From the NCBI GenBank assembly GCA_017858365.1, contig JAFMBQ010000004.1, positions 1 to 33,781 of the forward strand: 33,781 bases of DNA, given 5' to 3'. Both the position numbers and the translations under genes were made by a program. The stretch comes from Algoriphagus sp. (GTDB lineage Bacteria > Bacteroidota > Bacteroidia > Cytophagales > Cyclobacteriaceae). The notes beneath the pieces are model-generated. The model did not search any database. It was not told the origin of the DNA and saw nothing but the letters and a program-made list of their open reading frames with translations. This document shows, one piece after another, positions 18,072-26,541 of this stretch (the stretch's first letter is position 1; the number at the start of each line of letters is the position of its first letter).

Positions 18072-18105
18072 GCCTATACCGTAGCAGACTAAACCAACTA
18101 TTTCT

Positions 18106-18939
18106 ATGAAGACTATTTTGAATTATTTTATGCTTGCACTCATCGCAGTTGTCGGGTTTTCCTGCAATAATGATGACGAACTCCTTGTTGGATCCGCTAA
18201 AGTTGATTTTTACCTAGTTGATGCTCCGGGAGATTTCGATCAAGTCTGGATTGAAGTCATTGCTTTGCGCATTAAAGCTGATGACAATGACCAAAATGAC
18301 GACGATGATCTTCAAGACGATTCTGACGAATCTTCATGGGTGGAGATTCCATTCGAAGAAGGAAGTAGATATGTAAATCTTTTGGATTTGACAGGAGAGA
18401 ATTCGCAGTTTTTAGGATCAGAGATTTTTCCAGAAGGCGAAATCGATCAGCTGAGATTAGTATTAGGCGATGACAATTATGTGGTAATAGACGGGAAACG
18501 CTCAGAACTAAAAACTCCAAGTGCACAGCAAAGTGGCCTGAAGATCAAGCTGAATGAGTCTATCGACGGAGGAAGGGCTTATGATATCGTAATAGACTTT
18601 GACGTCGAAAAGTCAATTGTTGTAGCTGGAAACTCAGGCAACATTATTTTGAAGCCAGTGCTGAGAGCATATGTGAGGGAAGCTGCATCTGGAATCATGG
18701 GTCAGGTATTTCCAAAAGGAGCTCAGCCTGTTACTGTAAATGCAACTAAAGGAGACGATGTATATAATACGAGTGTAGACGTGAATGGTAATTTTAAAAT
18801 TCAGGGAATGGATGATGGGTTATATACGTTGATCTTTACTCCTAATTCAGGATATACCGCTGTTACAAAAACCGGAATCCTTGTCGAAGAGGGAAAAATG
18901 AAAACAATCGATCCGATCACCCTCTTACCTAAGCAGTAA
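18106..18939 (+). CDS. DUF4382 domain lipoprotein
   Basis: This is an exported lipoprotein with signal and lipobox GFSC at C20. The DUF4382 domain follows (about 30-190), recognised by VDFYLVDAPGDFDQVWIEV, the block WVEIPFEEGSRYVNLLDLTG, and FPEGEIDQLRLVLG. An acidic Asp/Asn insert near 62-76 (DDNDQNDDDDLQDDSDE) lies in the variable loop. The last 80 residues resemble a carboxypeptidase-regulatory-like/Cna-B beta-sandwich (GIMGQVFPKGAQPVTVNATKGD). The function of DUF4382 is not known. It is followed by a hairpin terminator and then a second DUF4382 gene in the same direction. Confidence 0.88.
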   Translation: MKTILNYFMLALIAVVGFSCNNDDELLVGSAKVDFYLVDAPGDFDQVWIEVIALRIKADDNDQNDDDDLQDDSDESSWVEIPFEEGSRYVNLLDLTGENSQFLGSEIFPEGEIDQLRLVLGDDNYVVIDGKRSELKTPSAQQSGLKIKLNESIDGGRAYDIVIDFDVEKSIVVAGNSGNIILKPVLRAYVREAASGIMGQVFPKGAQPVTVNATKGDDVYNTSVDVNGNFKIQGMDDGLYTLIFTPNSGYTAVTKTGILVEEGKMKTIDPITLLPKQ

Positions 18940-18943
18940 ATTT

Positions 18944-18971
18944 AAAGCCGGTTTAGACCGGCTTTTTTTTT
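18944..18971 (+). terminator. Intrinsic terminator after first DUF4382 gene
   Basis: A 9-bp perfect stem AAAGCCGGT / ACCGGCTTT with a TTAG loop is followed by a run of nine T from the last stem bases on. It starts 4 nt after the stop of the first DUF4382 gene and separates it from the second, which begins only 30 nt after the tract. Confidence 0.9.
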
Positions 18972-18987
18972 GCCTTATTTTTTGAGC

Positions 18988-18995
18988 TAAATTTG
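18988..18995 (+). promoter_or_regulatory. Possible Bacteroidota -7 element TAAATTTG
   Basis: TAAATTTG fits the Bacteroidota -7 consensus TAnnTTTG. It lies 5 nt upstream of the GTG start of the second DUF4382 gene, after the terminator. A TTTG lies upstream at 18969-18972, but with only 15 nt spacing, shorter than the usual about 19-21, so the -33 match is poor. Confidence 0.3.
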
Positions 18996-19000
18996 CCTCT

Positions 19001-19798
19001 GTGAATAAAACCATTTTACTCTTTTTGCTTTTTGGATTCTGTTTGATCTATTCCTGCGAACAGGCAGATTCGGGGCCAAAGTCCTTGATCAATTTGGTTT
19101 TGGTGGATACTCCTGCGAAGTGGGACTCAGTTCTGGTAGAGATTGAAGGAGTAGAATTAGAAATTTTGGTTCAGGGAAGGGAAACCGAGAGCCAGATCTT
19201 TTACCTTGAATATAAAACGGGAGATAAGCAGATTAGGGTTAGCGACCTGATAGGAGGCCAAGGTTTAATCATCGGCAGAGAAGAACTTCCTGCAGGAAAA
19301 GTAATTGGACTCAGGGTTCAAATGGGTAAAAATCATATTCTTTATCAAGAAAAAAAGGGCTATGCTATGCCCTTGGTGGATCCGAACAATGTTTTTGTCC
19401 CATTAGTAGCAGAACTGGATTTGGAAGCAGGAATCGCCTACGATGTGATCTTGGACATGGACTTGGAAAAATCAATACTTCAGAAAACTACATCTCCATT
19501 AAGTTTTCAATTAGCCCCCTTTTTTACGCTTATTGAAGGAGCTTCATCAGGAGAACTTCAAGGAACGGTCTCTCCATTGACACTGAAACCAGCCATCTTT
19601 TTAATTCAAGGAACAGATTCCATCAGTACTCATCCGACGACTTCAGGAGGTTATTTATTCAGGGCAGATCCAGGAAATTATTCGCTTTATTTTGATCCAA
19701 AAGACGTTAGATATGTTGGTGAGATGGCATCTAACGTGATAATAGAGGAAGGAAAAACTACAACTTTCCCAGTTCATACCTTCAAGATCAAGCCATGA
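19001..19798 (+). CDS. DUF4382 domain lipoprotein (second copy)
   Basis: This is a second, divergent DUF4382 lipoprotein, with signal peptide and lipobox ending IYSC at C19. The domain features are LINLVLVDTPAKWDSVLVEIEG, IRVSDLIGGQ, LPAGKVIGLRVQMG, and AYDVILDMDLEKSI, parallel to the first copy. It lacks the acidic insert. The C-terminus again looks like a Cna-B/CarboxypepD-reg-like sandwich (LQGTVSPLTLKPAIFLIQGTDS). The start is GTG at 19001, immediately before the Lys residue of the signal. The TAAATTTG element 5 nt upstream may be its promoter, which would make the mRNA nearly leaderless. The stop overlaps the ATG of ribD by 4 nt. Function unknown; tandem duplication is inferred from the matched architecture. 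Confidence 0.85.
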   Translation: MNKTILLFLLFGFCLIYSCEQADSGPKSLINLVLVDTPAKWDSVLVEIEGVELEILVQGRETESQIFYLEYKTGDKQIRVSDLIGGQGLIIGREELPAGKVIGLRVQMGKNHILYQEKKGYAMPLVDPNNVFVPLVAELDLEAGIAYDVILDMDLEKSILQKTTSPLSFQLAPFFTLIEGASSGELQGTVSPLTLKPAIFLIQGTDSISTHPTTSGGYLFRADPGNYSLYFDPKDVRYVGEMASNVIIEEGKTTTFPVHTFKIKP

Positions 19799-20823
19799 GC
19801 CCTATTGATGAGCGATATATGCAGCGAGCGCTGGAGCTTGCAGCAATGGGTTTAGGTAGTGTTAGTCCCAATCCCATGGTGGGTTGTGTGATTGTCCATG
19901 AGGATCAAATCATTGGAGAAGGCTACCACCAAAAATACGGCGAGGCACATGCGGAAGTCAATGCGATCAATTCAGTGAAAGACCAGTCCTTACTTCAAAA
20001 TGCGACTGCTTATGTGACTTTGGAGCCTTGTGCCCATTGGGGGAAAACACCTCCTTGTGCAAATCTTTTGGTTGAAAAAAAGATTGCCCGTGTAGTGATC
20101 GCGGCAGTAGACTCCAATCCTTTGGTTGGTGGAAAAGGAATCGAGATTCTTGAAAGCGCAGGAATAACCTTGATTTCAGGAGTTTTAGAAAAAGAGGCTA
20201 GGATTCAAAACAAGCGGTTTTTTACTCAAATAGAGAAAAAAAGACCGTATGTGATTTTGAAGTGGGCTCAGACTGCCGATGGTTTTGTGGCTAGATCAGA
20301 CTTTTCTTCCAAATGGATCAGTAATTCAGCAAGCAGGCAATTGGTTCATAAGTGGAGGTCAGAAGAAGATGGAATTTTGGTTGGGAAAAATACAGCAACC
20401 TACGACGATCCTTCCTTGAATGTCAGAGAATGGGTCGGTGAAAATCCAACTCGCTTGGTCATTGATTCTAGATTGGAATTGCCCCAAACGCTCAAGCTTT
20501 TTGATCAAACCATTCCTACGATTTGCTTTAATACTTTGAAGTCAGAAAAGCTGGAAAATTTAGAATATGTCAAGCTTAGCGAGTCTTTTGAGATTTCAGA
20601 ACTGCTTGATGAAGTGGCTAAACGAAATATTCAAAGTATTATCGTGGAAGGAGGAAGTTTTCTCCTTTCTAAATTTATAGCGGCCGAACTTTGGGATGAG
20701 GCTCGTGTGTTTACAAGTCAAAATAAGTTTGAGGCAGGAATTCCTGCTCCAACATTGAATCAAATCAGTGCTGAATCCTATCAAATCCAATCGGATTTAC
20801 TCCAAATCTATTACCATGTCTGA
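19795..20823 (+). CDS. ribD: Bifunctional riboflavin biosynthesis deaminase/reductase
   Basis: This enzyme performs two consecutive steps of riboflavin synthesis: deamination of the pyrimidine and reduction of the ribosyl side chain. The N-terminal deaminase domain has the zinc motif HAEVNAI with H52 and E54, and PCAHWGKTPPC with C79 and C88. The C-terminal reductase domain (about 150-340) has RPYVILKWAQTADG and an NADPH-type IIVEGGSFLLSKF. Both domains appear complete. It starts in the stop of the second DUF4382 gene (ATGA) and ends 8 nt into the next gene, so the three probably form one transcript. A DUF4382 lipoprotein upstream of ribD is probably incidental. Confidence 0.94.
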   Translation: MSPIDERYMQRALELAAMGLGSVSPNPMVGCVIVHEDQIIGEGYHQKYGEAHAEVNAINSVKDQSLLQNATAYVTLEPCAHWGKTPPCANLLVEKKIARVVIAAVDSNPLVGGKGIEILESAGITLISGVLEKEARIQNKRFFTQIEKKRPYVILKWAQTADGFVARSDFSSKWISNSASRQLVHKWRSEEDGILVGKNTATYDDPSLNVREWVGENPTRLVIDSRLELPQTLKLFDQTIPTICFNTLKSEKLENLEYVKLSESFEISELLDEVAKRNIQSIIVEGGSFLLSKFIAAELWDEARVFTSQNKFEAGIPAPTLNQISAESYQIQSDLLQIYYHV

Positions 20824-21298
20824 AAACCTTTATATCTCTGTTTCTGCTAGCAAATCGGAAAAATACGAAACCATCCTTCCACAAATCGAGGCTTTGATTT
20901 CTGGAGAACCAGATCTCTATGCAAACCTTGCAAATATTTCTGCTGCCCTGAAGGAAGCTTTTGGTTTTTTCTGGGTGGGATTTTACCTCGTAAAAGGGGA
21001 TCAATTAGTGCTAGGACCCTTTCAAGGCCCAATAGCTTGTACCCGAATCAATCCGGGCAAAGGAGTCTGTGGCACAGCCTGGGTAGAAAAGAAAACACAA
21101 TTAGTGCCCGATGTCGAGGTTTTTCCTGGACATATTGCTTGCAGTGCAGCTTCTAAATCCGAGGTAGTTGTTCCTGTATTTAAGGGAGGCGAAGTGGTAA
21201 TGGTCTTGGATGTGGACAGTGATCAGCTGGATGATTTTGATTCGGTGGATCAAGAATATTTAGAGAAGTTGATGGGGATGCTCGAAAGTACTTTTTGA
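20816..21298 (+). CDS. msrC: Free methionine-(R)-sulfoxide reductase, GAF domain
   Basis: This enzyme reduces free methionine-(R)-sulfoxide in the cytoplasm, repairing oxidative damage. It is a single GAF domain of 160 aa from the ATG at 20816; the ORF track's earlier GTG start would lie inside ribD and is not needed. The three cysteines C75, C85 and C109 have the same 10 and 24 spacing as C84, C94 and C118 of the E. coli protein. The region FFWVGFYLV is family-typical. The ATG overlaps the end of ribD (ATGTCTGA). Confidence 0.9.
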   Translation: MSENLYISVSASKSEKYETILPQIEALISGEPDLYANLANISAALKEAFGFFWVGFYLVKGDQLVLGPFQGPIACTRINPGKGVCGTAWVEKKTQLVPDVEVFPGHIACSAASKSEVVVPVFKGGEVVMVLDVDSDQLDDFDSVDQEYLEKLMGMLESTF

Positions 21299-21308
21299 TT
21301 CTGAATCC

Positions 21309-21589
21309 GTGGAAGCATTTATGTATGTTTTGAAATGTGGTAATGGAGATTATTATAAAGGAAGTACTAAAATCTAGAAAGAAGAATTGAAGAGCACCAA
21401 TTGGGGCTAGGCGCTAATTTTACAAAGAAACACCTGCCCGTTAAACTTGTATATTTTGAAGTATTTGATAGGATTGACCTAGCGTTCTTAAGGGAAAAGC
21501 AAGTTCAAAAATAGTCCAAAGCTAAAAAGGAGGCTTTAATCGATAAAGATTTTGAAAAATTGAAGTCGCTAAGTAAAGGAAAATCTTAA
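21309..21589 (+). pseudogene. GIY-YIG endonuclease-like protein (UPF0213/SLX1-type), degraded
   Basis: The reading runs MYVLKCGNGDYYKGSTK (family: VYVLkCsDGsyYtGST), then shifts frame by one near 21375 and continues as LERRIEEHQLGLGANFTKKHLPVKLVYFE, then FLREKQVQK. A TAG follows where the family has Trp in the QIKGWSRAKK region, then the same frame goes on as SKAKKEALIDKDFEKLKSLSK to TAA at 21587-21589. So one frameshift and one nonsense codon break an otherwise recognisable 80-90 aa protein. The ORF could begin with GTG at 21309 where the parent likely had ATG. Family members are single-domain GIY-YIG proteins of unknown role, some DNA-repair-linked. It follows the reductase gene by 10 nt. 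Confidence 0.85.
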
Positions 21590-21590
21590 C

Positions 21591-21721
21591 CCCTCGACTT
21601 CGCTCAGGGTCCATTTAGTATAAGTAAAGTGAAGGGTAGAGAGATTGAAAAGCGTAAGCGCTTTTCAATCTCTCTACCCTTCTCACTAATGTAAATTTCC
21701 TCTGGCCGAGCGAAGTCGAGG
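21591..21721. repeat. REP-like nested inverted repeat
   Basis: The outer arms are CCTCGACTTCGCTC (21592-21605) and GAGCGAAGTCGAGG (21708-21721), a perfect 14-bp inverted repeat. Inside is a perfect 24-bp hairpin: GAAGGGTAGAGAGATTGAAA plus AGCG (21631-21654), loop TAAG, then its complement (21659-21682), with a further imperfect extension AGT/ACT around a 2-nt bulge. It lies between the GIY-YIG pseudogene and the convergent minus-strand genes. No transposase is nearby. I recall the CTTCGCTC core as widespread in Bacteroidota intergenic regions; this was not checked. Confidence 0.85.
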
Positions 21722-21839
21722 CCAGTTAGATTTATTGTTAGAGATCGGCACAACTTAGTTTAATATCATAAAAAATTGTTCCCCGCTTAACTCTAAGATG
21801 AAAATGAAATCAGACCCTTTAGACTGTTTTATTCTTGGA

Positions 21840-22607
21840 TTATAGAGAATTCATGATAAACCCCCTCAAAACCTCAATAACCTCTTTTTTTCGCTCGACT
21901 TGACCCATATGACCAACGCCTTCTAATTCATAATATGAAGAGAAAGCTTCTTTCTGTAGTCGGCTTGCTTCAATTTTTACGGCACCGTCCTCCGTTCCTG
22001 CAATCAATAATTTTGGGCCTTTATAGTCCTCAAGAATCTGAAGTCGTGATTTTCGATCACGCATGGCTTCTGAGTATGCGATCAATCCGACAAGGCTGGA
22101 TTCTTTGGATTGGGTCACGGCTGAATCTATTTCCTTTTCAAAATGAGCTCGGGTGGAAGCCGTAAAAAGTTGCGGGACGAAGGCAGTTACGAATTTGTCA
22201 ACGCCTTGCTTTTTGATAAAGGTGATGGTTTTGTTTCGAGAATGCTTTTTCTCTTTATCATCATCAAAAGCAGTCGAATGGATCAAACCGATTCCTTTAA
22301 TTCGATTACCCATAAGTTCTAAAAGTGCCAATGCTACATACCCGCCTAAGGAATGGCCGATTACAACAGGACTTTCAATCTTCTGCTCCTCCATCCATTC
22401 TTCAAGTAGGACAGCGACCTCTTCCAAGGTGACTTGATTCGAGGAGATTGGGGATTTACCAAATCCTGGCAAGTCAGGATAAAAGACATGAAAATCTGAA
22501 GCAAGTGTGGACGCAATATCATCCCACATGGCTCCGATTTCACAAAACCCGTGAATAAAGACAACAGGATTCCCCTTCCCTTTTTCAGAAAAATGAATTA
22601 CCGACAT
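21840..22607 (-). CDS. Alpha/beta hydrolase
   Basis: This is a soluble cytoplasmic hydrolase of the alpha/beta fold without signal peptide. It shows VVFIHGFCEIG (oxyanion), the elbow GHSLGG with nucleophile S86, an acid in AGTEDGAV near 207, and a catalytic His in GVGHMGQ near 232. The length (255 aa) is that of simple esterases or C-C bond hydrolases such as the MhpC/BioH group; no substrate can be assigned. It lies 14 nt downstream of dxs on the same strand and probably shares its transcript. Confidence 0.9.
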   Translation of the reverse strand: MSVIHFSEKGKGNPVVFIHGFCEIGAMWDDIASTLASDFHVFYPDLPGFGKSPISSNQVTLEEVAVLLEEWMEEQKIESPVVIGHSLGGYVALALLELMGNRIKGIGLIHSTAFDDDKEKKHSRNKTITFIKKQGVDKFVTAFVPQLFTASTRAHFEKEIDSAVTQSKESSLVGLIAYSEAMRDRKSRLQILEDYKGPKLLIAGTEDGAVKIEASRLQKEAFSSYYELEGVGHMGQVERKKEVIEVLRGFIMNSL

Positions 22608-22621
22608 CTACGAAATTTTAA

Positions 22622-24535
22622 TTAGAATATTTTGGATACTTCAGCAAGGTTTCTGACAGCATCTGCGATACCTTCTGGATCAAACCCACATTCATGATGA
22701 AGTTCAATCTGCTCGCCATGCTCAATAACTTCGTCAGGAATACCCAGTCTTTTCACCTGAGCCTGATAGCCATGATCTGTCATCCACTCAATTACTGCAG
22801 AACCGAATCCACCCATTAGGCAACCATCCTCTACAGTGATTACTTTTTTGAATTTACCAAAGATCTCGTGGAGCAATTCTCCGTCCAAAGGCTTTACAAA
22901 TCGCATGTCATAATGTGCGGGATTTAAGCCTTCTTTTTCAAGATTTTCACACGCTTCTACGACATAATTACCAATGTGTCCAATCGTCAAAATAGCAACT
23001 CCTTCACCTTCTCTCACTATTCGACCTTGTCCTGTTGGAATCTGCTCAAATGGAGTTCGCCACTCTGGCATCACTCCTGCACCTCTTGGATATCGGATCG
23101 AATAAGGTCCTTGGTGAAGTGAACCAGAATACATCATGTTTCGAAGCTCTTCTTCGTTCATCGGGGCGGCTACCACTAGATTTGGAATACATCTAAAATA
23201 GGCAATATCGTAAGCACCATGATGTGTTGGTCCATCAGCTCCGGCAAACCCCGCCCGATCTAGGCAAAGTACGACGGGTAGATTCTGAAGGCAAACATCA
23301 TGTACGACCTGGTCATAGGCCCGCTGCATGAAAGTAGAATAGATATTACAGAATGGAATTAATCCCTGAGTGGCCAATCCTGCTGAAAAAGTTACTGCAT
23401 GCTGCTCAGCGATACCTACGTCAAAAGCACGATCAGGCATTGCCTTCATCATGATATTCATAGACGATCCAGATGGCATCGCAGGAGTTACTCCCATGAT
23501 TTTATCATTCATTTCCGCTAGCTCTACCAAGGTATGGCCGAAGACATCTTGATATTTTGGTGCTTGTGGTGTACTTGGAGTTTTCTTGAAAATCACCCCG
23601 GTTACTTTATCGAAAGTTCCTGGAGCATGCCAGGTGGTTTTGTTTCCGTTTTCTGCAGGAGCGTAGCCTTTTCCTTTTACTGTGACACAGTGTAGGATTT
23701 TGGGACCGGGAATGTCTTTTAGATCTTTCAAAATCTCCGCCAAATGATTTACATCGTGCCCATCAACTGGACCGAAATAACGCAAATTCAATGATTCAAA
23801 AAGATTACTCTGATTGAGTAATGCAGATTTGATTCCCCCTTCTACTTTGGAAATAACTTCCTGGGCGCTACTGCCAAACTTGCTGAATTTGCCTAATATT
23901 TTCCATACCTCATCCTTCACCTTATTATAGGTATGTGATGTGGTGATATCTGTTAAATAGTCCTTCAAGGCACCCACATTCGGGTCGATGGACATACAGT
24001 TATCATTGAGAATGATCAAAAGGTTAGTATCACTGACACCGGCATGATTCATGGCTTCGAAGGCCATTCCGCCCGTCATGGATCCATCTCCAATCACTGC
24101 TACATGCTGAATTCCTGATTTTTTGTATTTGGAAGCTACAGCCATTCCTAAGGCTGCTGAAATCGAAGTGCTGGAATGACCTACTCCAAAGGTATCATAA
24201 TCACTTTCTTTCCGCTTGGGAAAGCCAGAAAGCCCACCATAAACGCGATTGGTATGGAATTGGTCTCTTCTGCCAGTAAGGATTTTGTGTCCGTATGCCT
24301 GATGGCCTACGTCCCAAACGAGTTGATCTTCTGGCGTATTTAAAATGTAATGAAGCGCAACAGTCAATTCTACTACTCCCAAACTTGCTCCAAAATGTCC
24401 TCCATAGACGGAGACATTGTCAACGATAAATTGACGCAATTCATCACAAATTTGAACCAACTTATCCTTATCAAATTTCTTAAGGTCAGCTGGGCTATTA
24501 ATTTGAGCTAATAATTCTCCTGGTTGGATCAGCAT
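22622..24535 (-). CDS. dxs: 1-deoxy-D-xylulose-5-phosphate synthase
   Basis: This enzyme makes DXP from pyruvate and glyceraldehyde-3-phosphate with thiamine diphosphate, opening the MEP route to isoprenoids. The protein is a standard 637 aa. It shows WDVGHQAYGHKILTGR (substrate His), the ThDP site GDGSMTGGMAFEAMNHAG near residue 150, a catalytic Glu in EQHAVTFSAG near 378, and GADGPTHHGAYDIAYFR. The first Met is an ATG with no competing upstream start needed. It is the first gene of a two-gene minus-strand unit with the alpha/beta hydrolase, and divergent from scpA. Confidence 0.97.
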   Translation of the reverse strand: MLIQPGELLAQINSPADLKKFDKDKLVQICDELRQFIVDNVSVYGGHFGASLGVVELTVALHYILNTPEDQLVWDVGHQAYGHKILTGRRDQFHTNRVYGGLSGFPKRKESDYDTFGVGHSSTSISAALGMAVASKYKKSGIQHVAVIGDGSMTGGMAFEAMNHAGVSDTNLLIILNDNCMSIDPNVGALKDYLTDITTSHTYNKVKDEVWKILGKFSKFGSSAQEVISKVEGGIKSALLNQSNLFESLNLRYFGPVDGHDVNHLAEILKDLKDIPGPKILHCVTVKGKGYAPAENGNKTTWHAPGTFDKVTGVIFKKTPSTPQAPKYQDVFGHTLVELAEMNDKIMGVTPAMPSGSSMNIMMKAMPDRAFDVGIAEQHAVTFSAGLATQGLIPFCNIYSTFMQRAYDQVVHDVCLQNLPVVLCLDRAGFAGADGPTHHGAYDIAYFRCIPNLVVAAPMNEEELRNMMYSGSLHQGPYSIRYPRGAGVMPEWRTPFEQIPTGQGRIVREGEGVAILTIGHIGNYVVEACENLEKEGLNPAHYDMRFVKPLDGELLHEIFGKFKKVITVEDGCLMGGFGSAVIEWMTDHGYQAQVKRLGIPDEVIEHGEQIELHHECGFDPEGIADAVRNLAEVSKIF

Positions 24536-24659
24536 TCTGATTTTTCAATTTCACAAAAAGATAACATTACTATCGGGTCTTTGTTTTCCCGTTAGTGTAA
24601 TCATACAGAGTCTTTGCTCTTACAACAGTCATTCCAAAGAATTTTTACCTTTATTAGAT

Positions 24660-24667
24660 ATCTTTGG
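24660..24667 (+). promoter_or_regulatory. Possible -7 element TATCTTTG upstream of scpA
   Basis: TATCTTTG fits the Bacteroidota -7 consensus TAnnTTTG and sits 40 nt before the TTG start of scpA. I see no good TTTG-type -33 box at the expected distance, so this is a weak call. Confidence 0.25.
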
Positions 24668-24706
24668 CTGTCACTAGGCAAAATTAACCATTAATTTAAA
24701 TATTCT

Positions 24707-25456
24707 TTGAGTTTCGAAATCAAATTACCCCTCTTCGAAGGCCCATTCGACTTGATGCTGTTCTTTATTGAGCGGGATGAATTGGATATTTATGATATTC
24801 CTATCTCCAAGATTACTAATGATTTTCTGGATTATATTCATCATTTGGAGAAAATGGAAATTGAAGTTGCAAGCGACTTTATCCTCTTTGCAGCTACTCT
24901 GATGAAGATAAAGTCTCGAATGCTTCTTCCTAGGCCTGAACTAAATGAAACAGGAGAGGAGGTTGATCCTCGTGAGGAATTGATCAGAAATCTATTGGAG
25001 TACAAGAAATATAAATCTGTAGTTGGAGATTTAGCTACATTGGAATGGGAGCGTCTTTCGAAAGAAAAGCGAGGAAACATCGCCGCGGAGCTCCATGCCT
25101 TGACCAAAGTAGAAGACGTAGATGCAGAGATGCAGCATGTGGATTTGTATAAATTGCTGAAGGTTTTCCAGCGAACGATAGCAAAAATGGCGTCGAGAGA
25201 AGAGCAGACTACTCACACTGTGATCCAGTATCCTTATACCATCACTCAACAAAAAGACTTTGTCTTGGAAAAAATAAGCTTCAAAAAGCAAGTCCCTTTT
25301 ACTGATTTCATCGCCTACAAGGCCGACAAAATATTTGTGATCTATACCTTTTTGGCAATTCTCGAGCTGCTTCAACTTGAATTGGTTACCATTGTGATCG
25401 GTGAAGGATTTAATAATTTTTGGGTAGAAAAGACTGAACCGTTGGCGATAGCTTAG
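24707..25456 (+). CDS. scpA: Segregation and condensation protein A
   Basis: ScpA is the kleisin-type subunit that joins SMC and ScpB in chromosome condensation. The N-terminus has the family block FEGPFDLMLFFIERDELDIYDIPIS and then ATLMKIKSRMLLPRP; a winged-helix C-terminal region carries FLAILELLQLELV. Start is TTG at 24707, supported because it gives the N-terminus SFEIKLPLFEGPFD expected of the family and no in-frame ATG precedes that block. The gene heads a tight operon; the next gene begins 2 nt after its stop. No scpB is seen in the window. Confidence 0.93.
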   Translation: MSFEIKLPLFEGPFDLMLFFIERDELDIYDIPISKITNDFLDYIHHLEKMEIEVASDFILFAATLMKIKSRMLLPRPELNETGEEVDPREELIRNLLEYKKYKSVVGDLATLEWERLSKEKRGNIAAELHALTKVEDVDAEMQHVDLYKLLKVFQRTIAKMASREEQTTHTVIQYPYTITQQKDFVLEKISFKKQVPFTDFIAYKADKIFVIYTFLAILELLQLELVTIVIGEGFNNFWVEKTEPLAIA

Positions 25457-25458
25457 GT

Positions 25459-26541
25459 ATGAAGTTGGACAACAAAAAAATCTTTCAAACACTCAACCCG
25501 AATAAGGTCTGGGTACCAGTTCTAATAGGACTCGCAATTGTATTTGCGATGTTTTACTTCGACCCTTCCATTAATGCGAATAGCCTCAAGGTCATAAAGG
25601 ATGCTTCCATTTCCTGGATTATTGTTGCAGCCTTGTTTATCCTGATTAGAGATACTGGATATGTCTTTCGGATTCGAGAGATTACCGGTAAGCAGCTTAC
25701 ATGGACTAGGGCGATCTATGTGATTATTCTCTGGGAGTTTGCATCAGCAGTTACGCCTTCTGTCGTAGGTGGGACTGCAGTAGCAATGTTTATTCTCAAT
25801 AAAGAAGGAATCAAGCTTGGTCGAGCGATTGCGTATGTAATGGTTACTGCGATTTTGGACAATCTTTTCTTTGTGATCGGGGCACCGATTATTCTTTTTT
25901 TTGCACAAGGAAATATTTTTCCTACCGGCAAAGTCTTAGAGTCTCAGCTTCAGAATAGTCTAGAGGCGATTTTTTGGATAAGTTATGCACTTTATGCCTC
26001 CTATAGCTTGGTCATGGCTTTGGCGCTCTTTTATCGACCGCGCGTTTTCAAATGGATCTTAATGAAGATTTTCTCCATCAAATTTCTCAGAAAGTGGAAG
26101 CATGATGCAGACGAATATGGAAATCAAATCATAGAGGCTGCTAAAGAATTATCAGGTAAAAGCCTGCGCTGGTGGATCCCTCTAATTCTTGCTACTATCT
26201 TGATTTGGTCATCGAGGTACTTTATGTTGAATGCGTTGATTTCAGCTTTTGTACCACTCAGCATTGAACAAAACATAATCGTTTTTGCCAGACAGGTGAT
26301 CATGTGGATCGTGATGATGATCTCGCCGACCCCGGGAAGTAGCGGGACTGCTGAGTTTTTCTTCGCCCAGTTCTTCACTCAATTCTTAGAAGGATATACC
26401 TTTATCACCAGTATCCTTTGGAGATTGCTCTCCTATTATCCTTACTTGGTTTTAGGAGCAGTGTTCTTACCTAGATGGATTAAACAGGTCTTTTTTAAGA
26501 AAAAGAAAAAAAAATCATCCACTGATGCTCCATTATCTTAG
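25459..26541 (+). CDS. YbhN/AglD-like membrane protein (LPG synthase TM region family)
   Basis: This is an integral membrane protein of about eight segments, recognised by WEFASAVTPSVVGGTAVAMFIL and the later block PTPGSSGTAEFFF, which resemble the family motif with Gly/Pro in the flippase-like fold. The family (UPF0104, lysylphosphatidylglycerol synthase transmembrane region) includes phospholipid-modifying enzymes and proteins of unknown function. Without the catalytic C-terminal domain it is not itself a full LPG synthase. A basic Lys-rich tail (KKKKKKSS) ends the protein. It follows scpA by 2 nt and overlaps murF-alr by 17 nt. Confidence 0.85.
   Translation: MKLDNKKIFQTLNPNKVWVPVLIGLAIVFAMFYFDPSINANSLKVIKDASISWIIVAALFILIRDTGYVFRIREITGKQLTWTRAIYVIILWEFASAVTPSVVGGTAVAMFILNKEGIKLGRAIAYVMVTAILDNLFFVIGAPIILFFAQGNIFPTGKVLESQLQNSLEAIFWISYALYASYSLVMALALFYRPRVFKWILMKIFSIKFLRKWKHDADEYGNQIIEAAKELSGKSLRWWIPLILATILIWSSRYFMLNALISAFVPLSIEQNIIVFARQVIMWIVMMISPTPGSSGTAEFFFAQFFTQFLEGYTFITSILWRLLSYYPYLVLGAVFLPRWIKQVFFKKKKKKSSTDAPLS

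Noticed and set aside
20768-20815. Upstream GTG start of the msrC ORF
   Set aside because: It lies wholly inside ribD and adds 16 residues not needed by the family; the ATG at 20816 fits the known cysteine spacing and length.
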